Assembly (NCBI GenBank): GCA_903885855.1
Contig: CAISKG010000290.1
Span: forward strand, 1-12,600
Reading direction: 5' to 3'
Source of the DNA: an uncultured Planctomycetaceae bacterium
GTDB lineage: Bacteria > Planctomycetota > Planctomycetia > Pirellulales > UBA1268
Length of the DNA stretch: 12,600 bases
Position 1 is the first letter of the stretch. Each line of letters starts with the position of its first letter. The position numbers and the translations under genes were made by a program. The notes beneath the pieces were generated by a model that was given only the letters and a program-made list of their open reading frames with translations, was not told the origin of the DNA and did not search any database. Below are positions 12,456-12,600 of the stretch, in pieces.

Positions 12456-12600
12456 ATGGACACGCGCCTGAAGGGCCACCTCGCGCCGCTGTGGGTGATC
12501 CTCGTCCGCCCCTGGACGTGGCTCATGCTCGGCTGCGGGCTCTTCTATCTGCTCCTCTTCGCCCTGGCCATGAGTCGCGGCGAGCCCTGGCGGAACGAGC
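12456..12600 (+). CDS. ABC-2-type permease, N-terminal part (runs off window)
   Basis: Only the first 48 codons are visible. The ATG at 12456 lies two bases after the ATPase stop, with GGAGG seven bases before it, so it belongs to the same operon. A short basic and polar start (MDTRLKGH) is followed by hydrophobic stretches LAPLWVILV and WLMLGCGLFYLLLFALAM, forming a first membrane segment. Position and topology fit the membrane subunit of this exporter. Family assignment rests mainly on context. Confidence 0.75.
   Translation, partial: MDTRLKGHLAPLWVILVRPWTWLMLGCGLFYLLLFALAMSRGEPWRNE

Noticed and set aside
1..12600. tRNA, rRNA, CRISPR array, IS element, integrase or toxin-antitoxin genes
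   Set aside because: None seen on reading both strands: no repeat-spacer pattern, no transposase or recombinase motifs and no cloverleaf-like sequence. Composition is uniform along the window.

Overview
The window is very GC-rich, with almost every third codon position G or C, so most long open frames are shadows of real genes. It looks like part of a bacterial chromosome, most likely a planctomycete of the Pirellulales type. The pointers are a bacterial formylmethanofuran-dehydrogenase-like subunit (FhcC), an rpsL-rpsG pair without rpoBC or fusA-tuf beside it, a fatty-acid-synthase-like cassette with an unusually long acyl carrier protein, and an N-terminally extended LexA. The lineage is an inference from gene content. 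No tRNA, rRNA, CRISPR array, insertion sequence or phage gene was seen.

Layout. (1) 1-2952, plus strand: a two-component system made of a sensor histidine kinase, cut by the left edge, and an NtrC-type sigma-54-dependent response regulator. (2) 7442 down to 2980, minus strand: in transcription order, two small heat-shock proteins (Hsp20), fhcC, rpsL, rpsG, an FMN-binding pyridoxamine-phosphate-oxidase-like protein and lexA. Hairpins separate most of these units. The clearest is a 34-bp perfect palindrome followed by a T-rich tract after rpsG. lexA converges on the response regulator. (3) 7443-7821: a divergent intergenic region. (4) 7822-11068, plus strand: a FabZ-like dehydratase, a long acyl carrier protein, a second FabZ-like dehydratase and a FabF-like ketosynthase. 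(5) 11093-12600, plus strand: a YtrA-type GntR repressor, an ABC ATPase and the start of a membrane permease. The first two overlap by ATGA, and the group has a strong promoter whose -10 lies inside a 26-bp near-palindrome.

How the genes work together. The kinase probably phosphorylates the regulator to switch on unidentified sigma-54 promoters. The FabZ-ACP-FabZ-KS genes supply the condensing, carrier and dehydration parts of an acyl-chain pathway. No ketoreductase, enoyl reductase or malonyl transferase is in view, so the cassette must borrow these or make a partly reduced product. The GntR/ABC unit is a self-contained, probably autorepressed exporter operon of the kind often induced by cell-envelope stress. 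The minus-strand block mixes housekeeping genes (ribosome, SOS repressor) with stress genes (Hsp20) and one subunit of the tetrahydromethanopterin-linked C1 pathway.

Points most worth a second look: Arg88 in ribosomal protein S12, where the usual lysine is a streptomycin-resistance position; a CCGGSC cysteine insertion in one Hsp20; the roughly 45-residue insertion in the ACP; the lone fhcC; and two palindromic candidate operators overlapping promoters (lexA and gntR). I see no convincing sign of a wholly new defence or mobile system.
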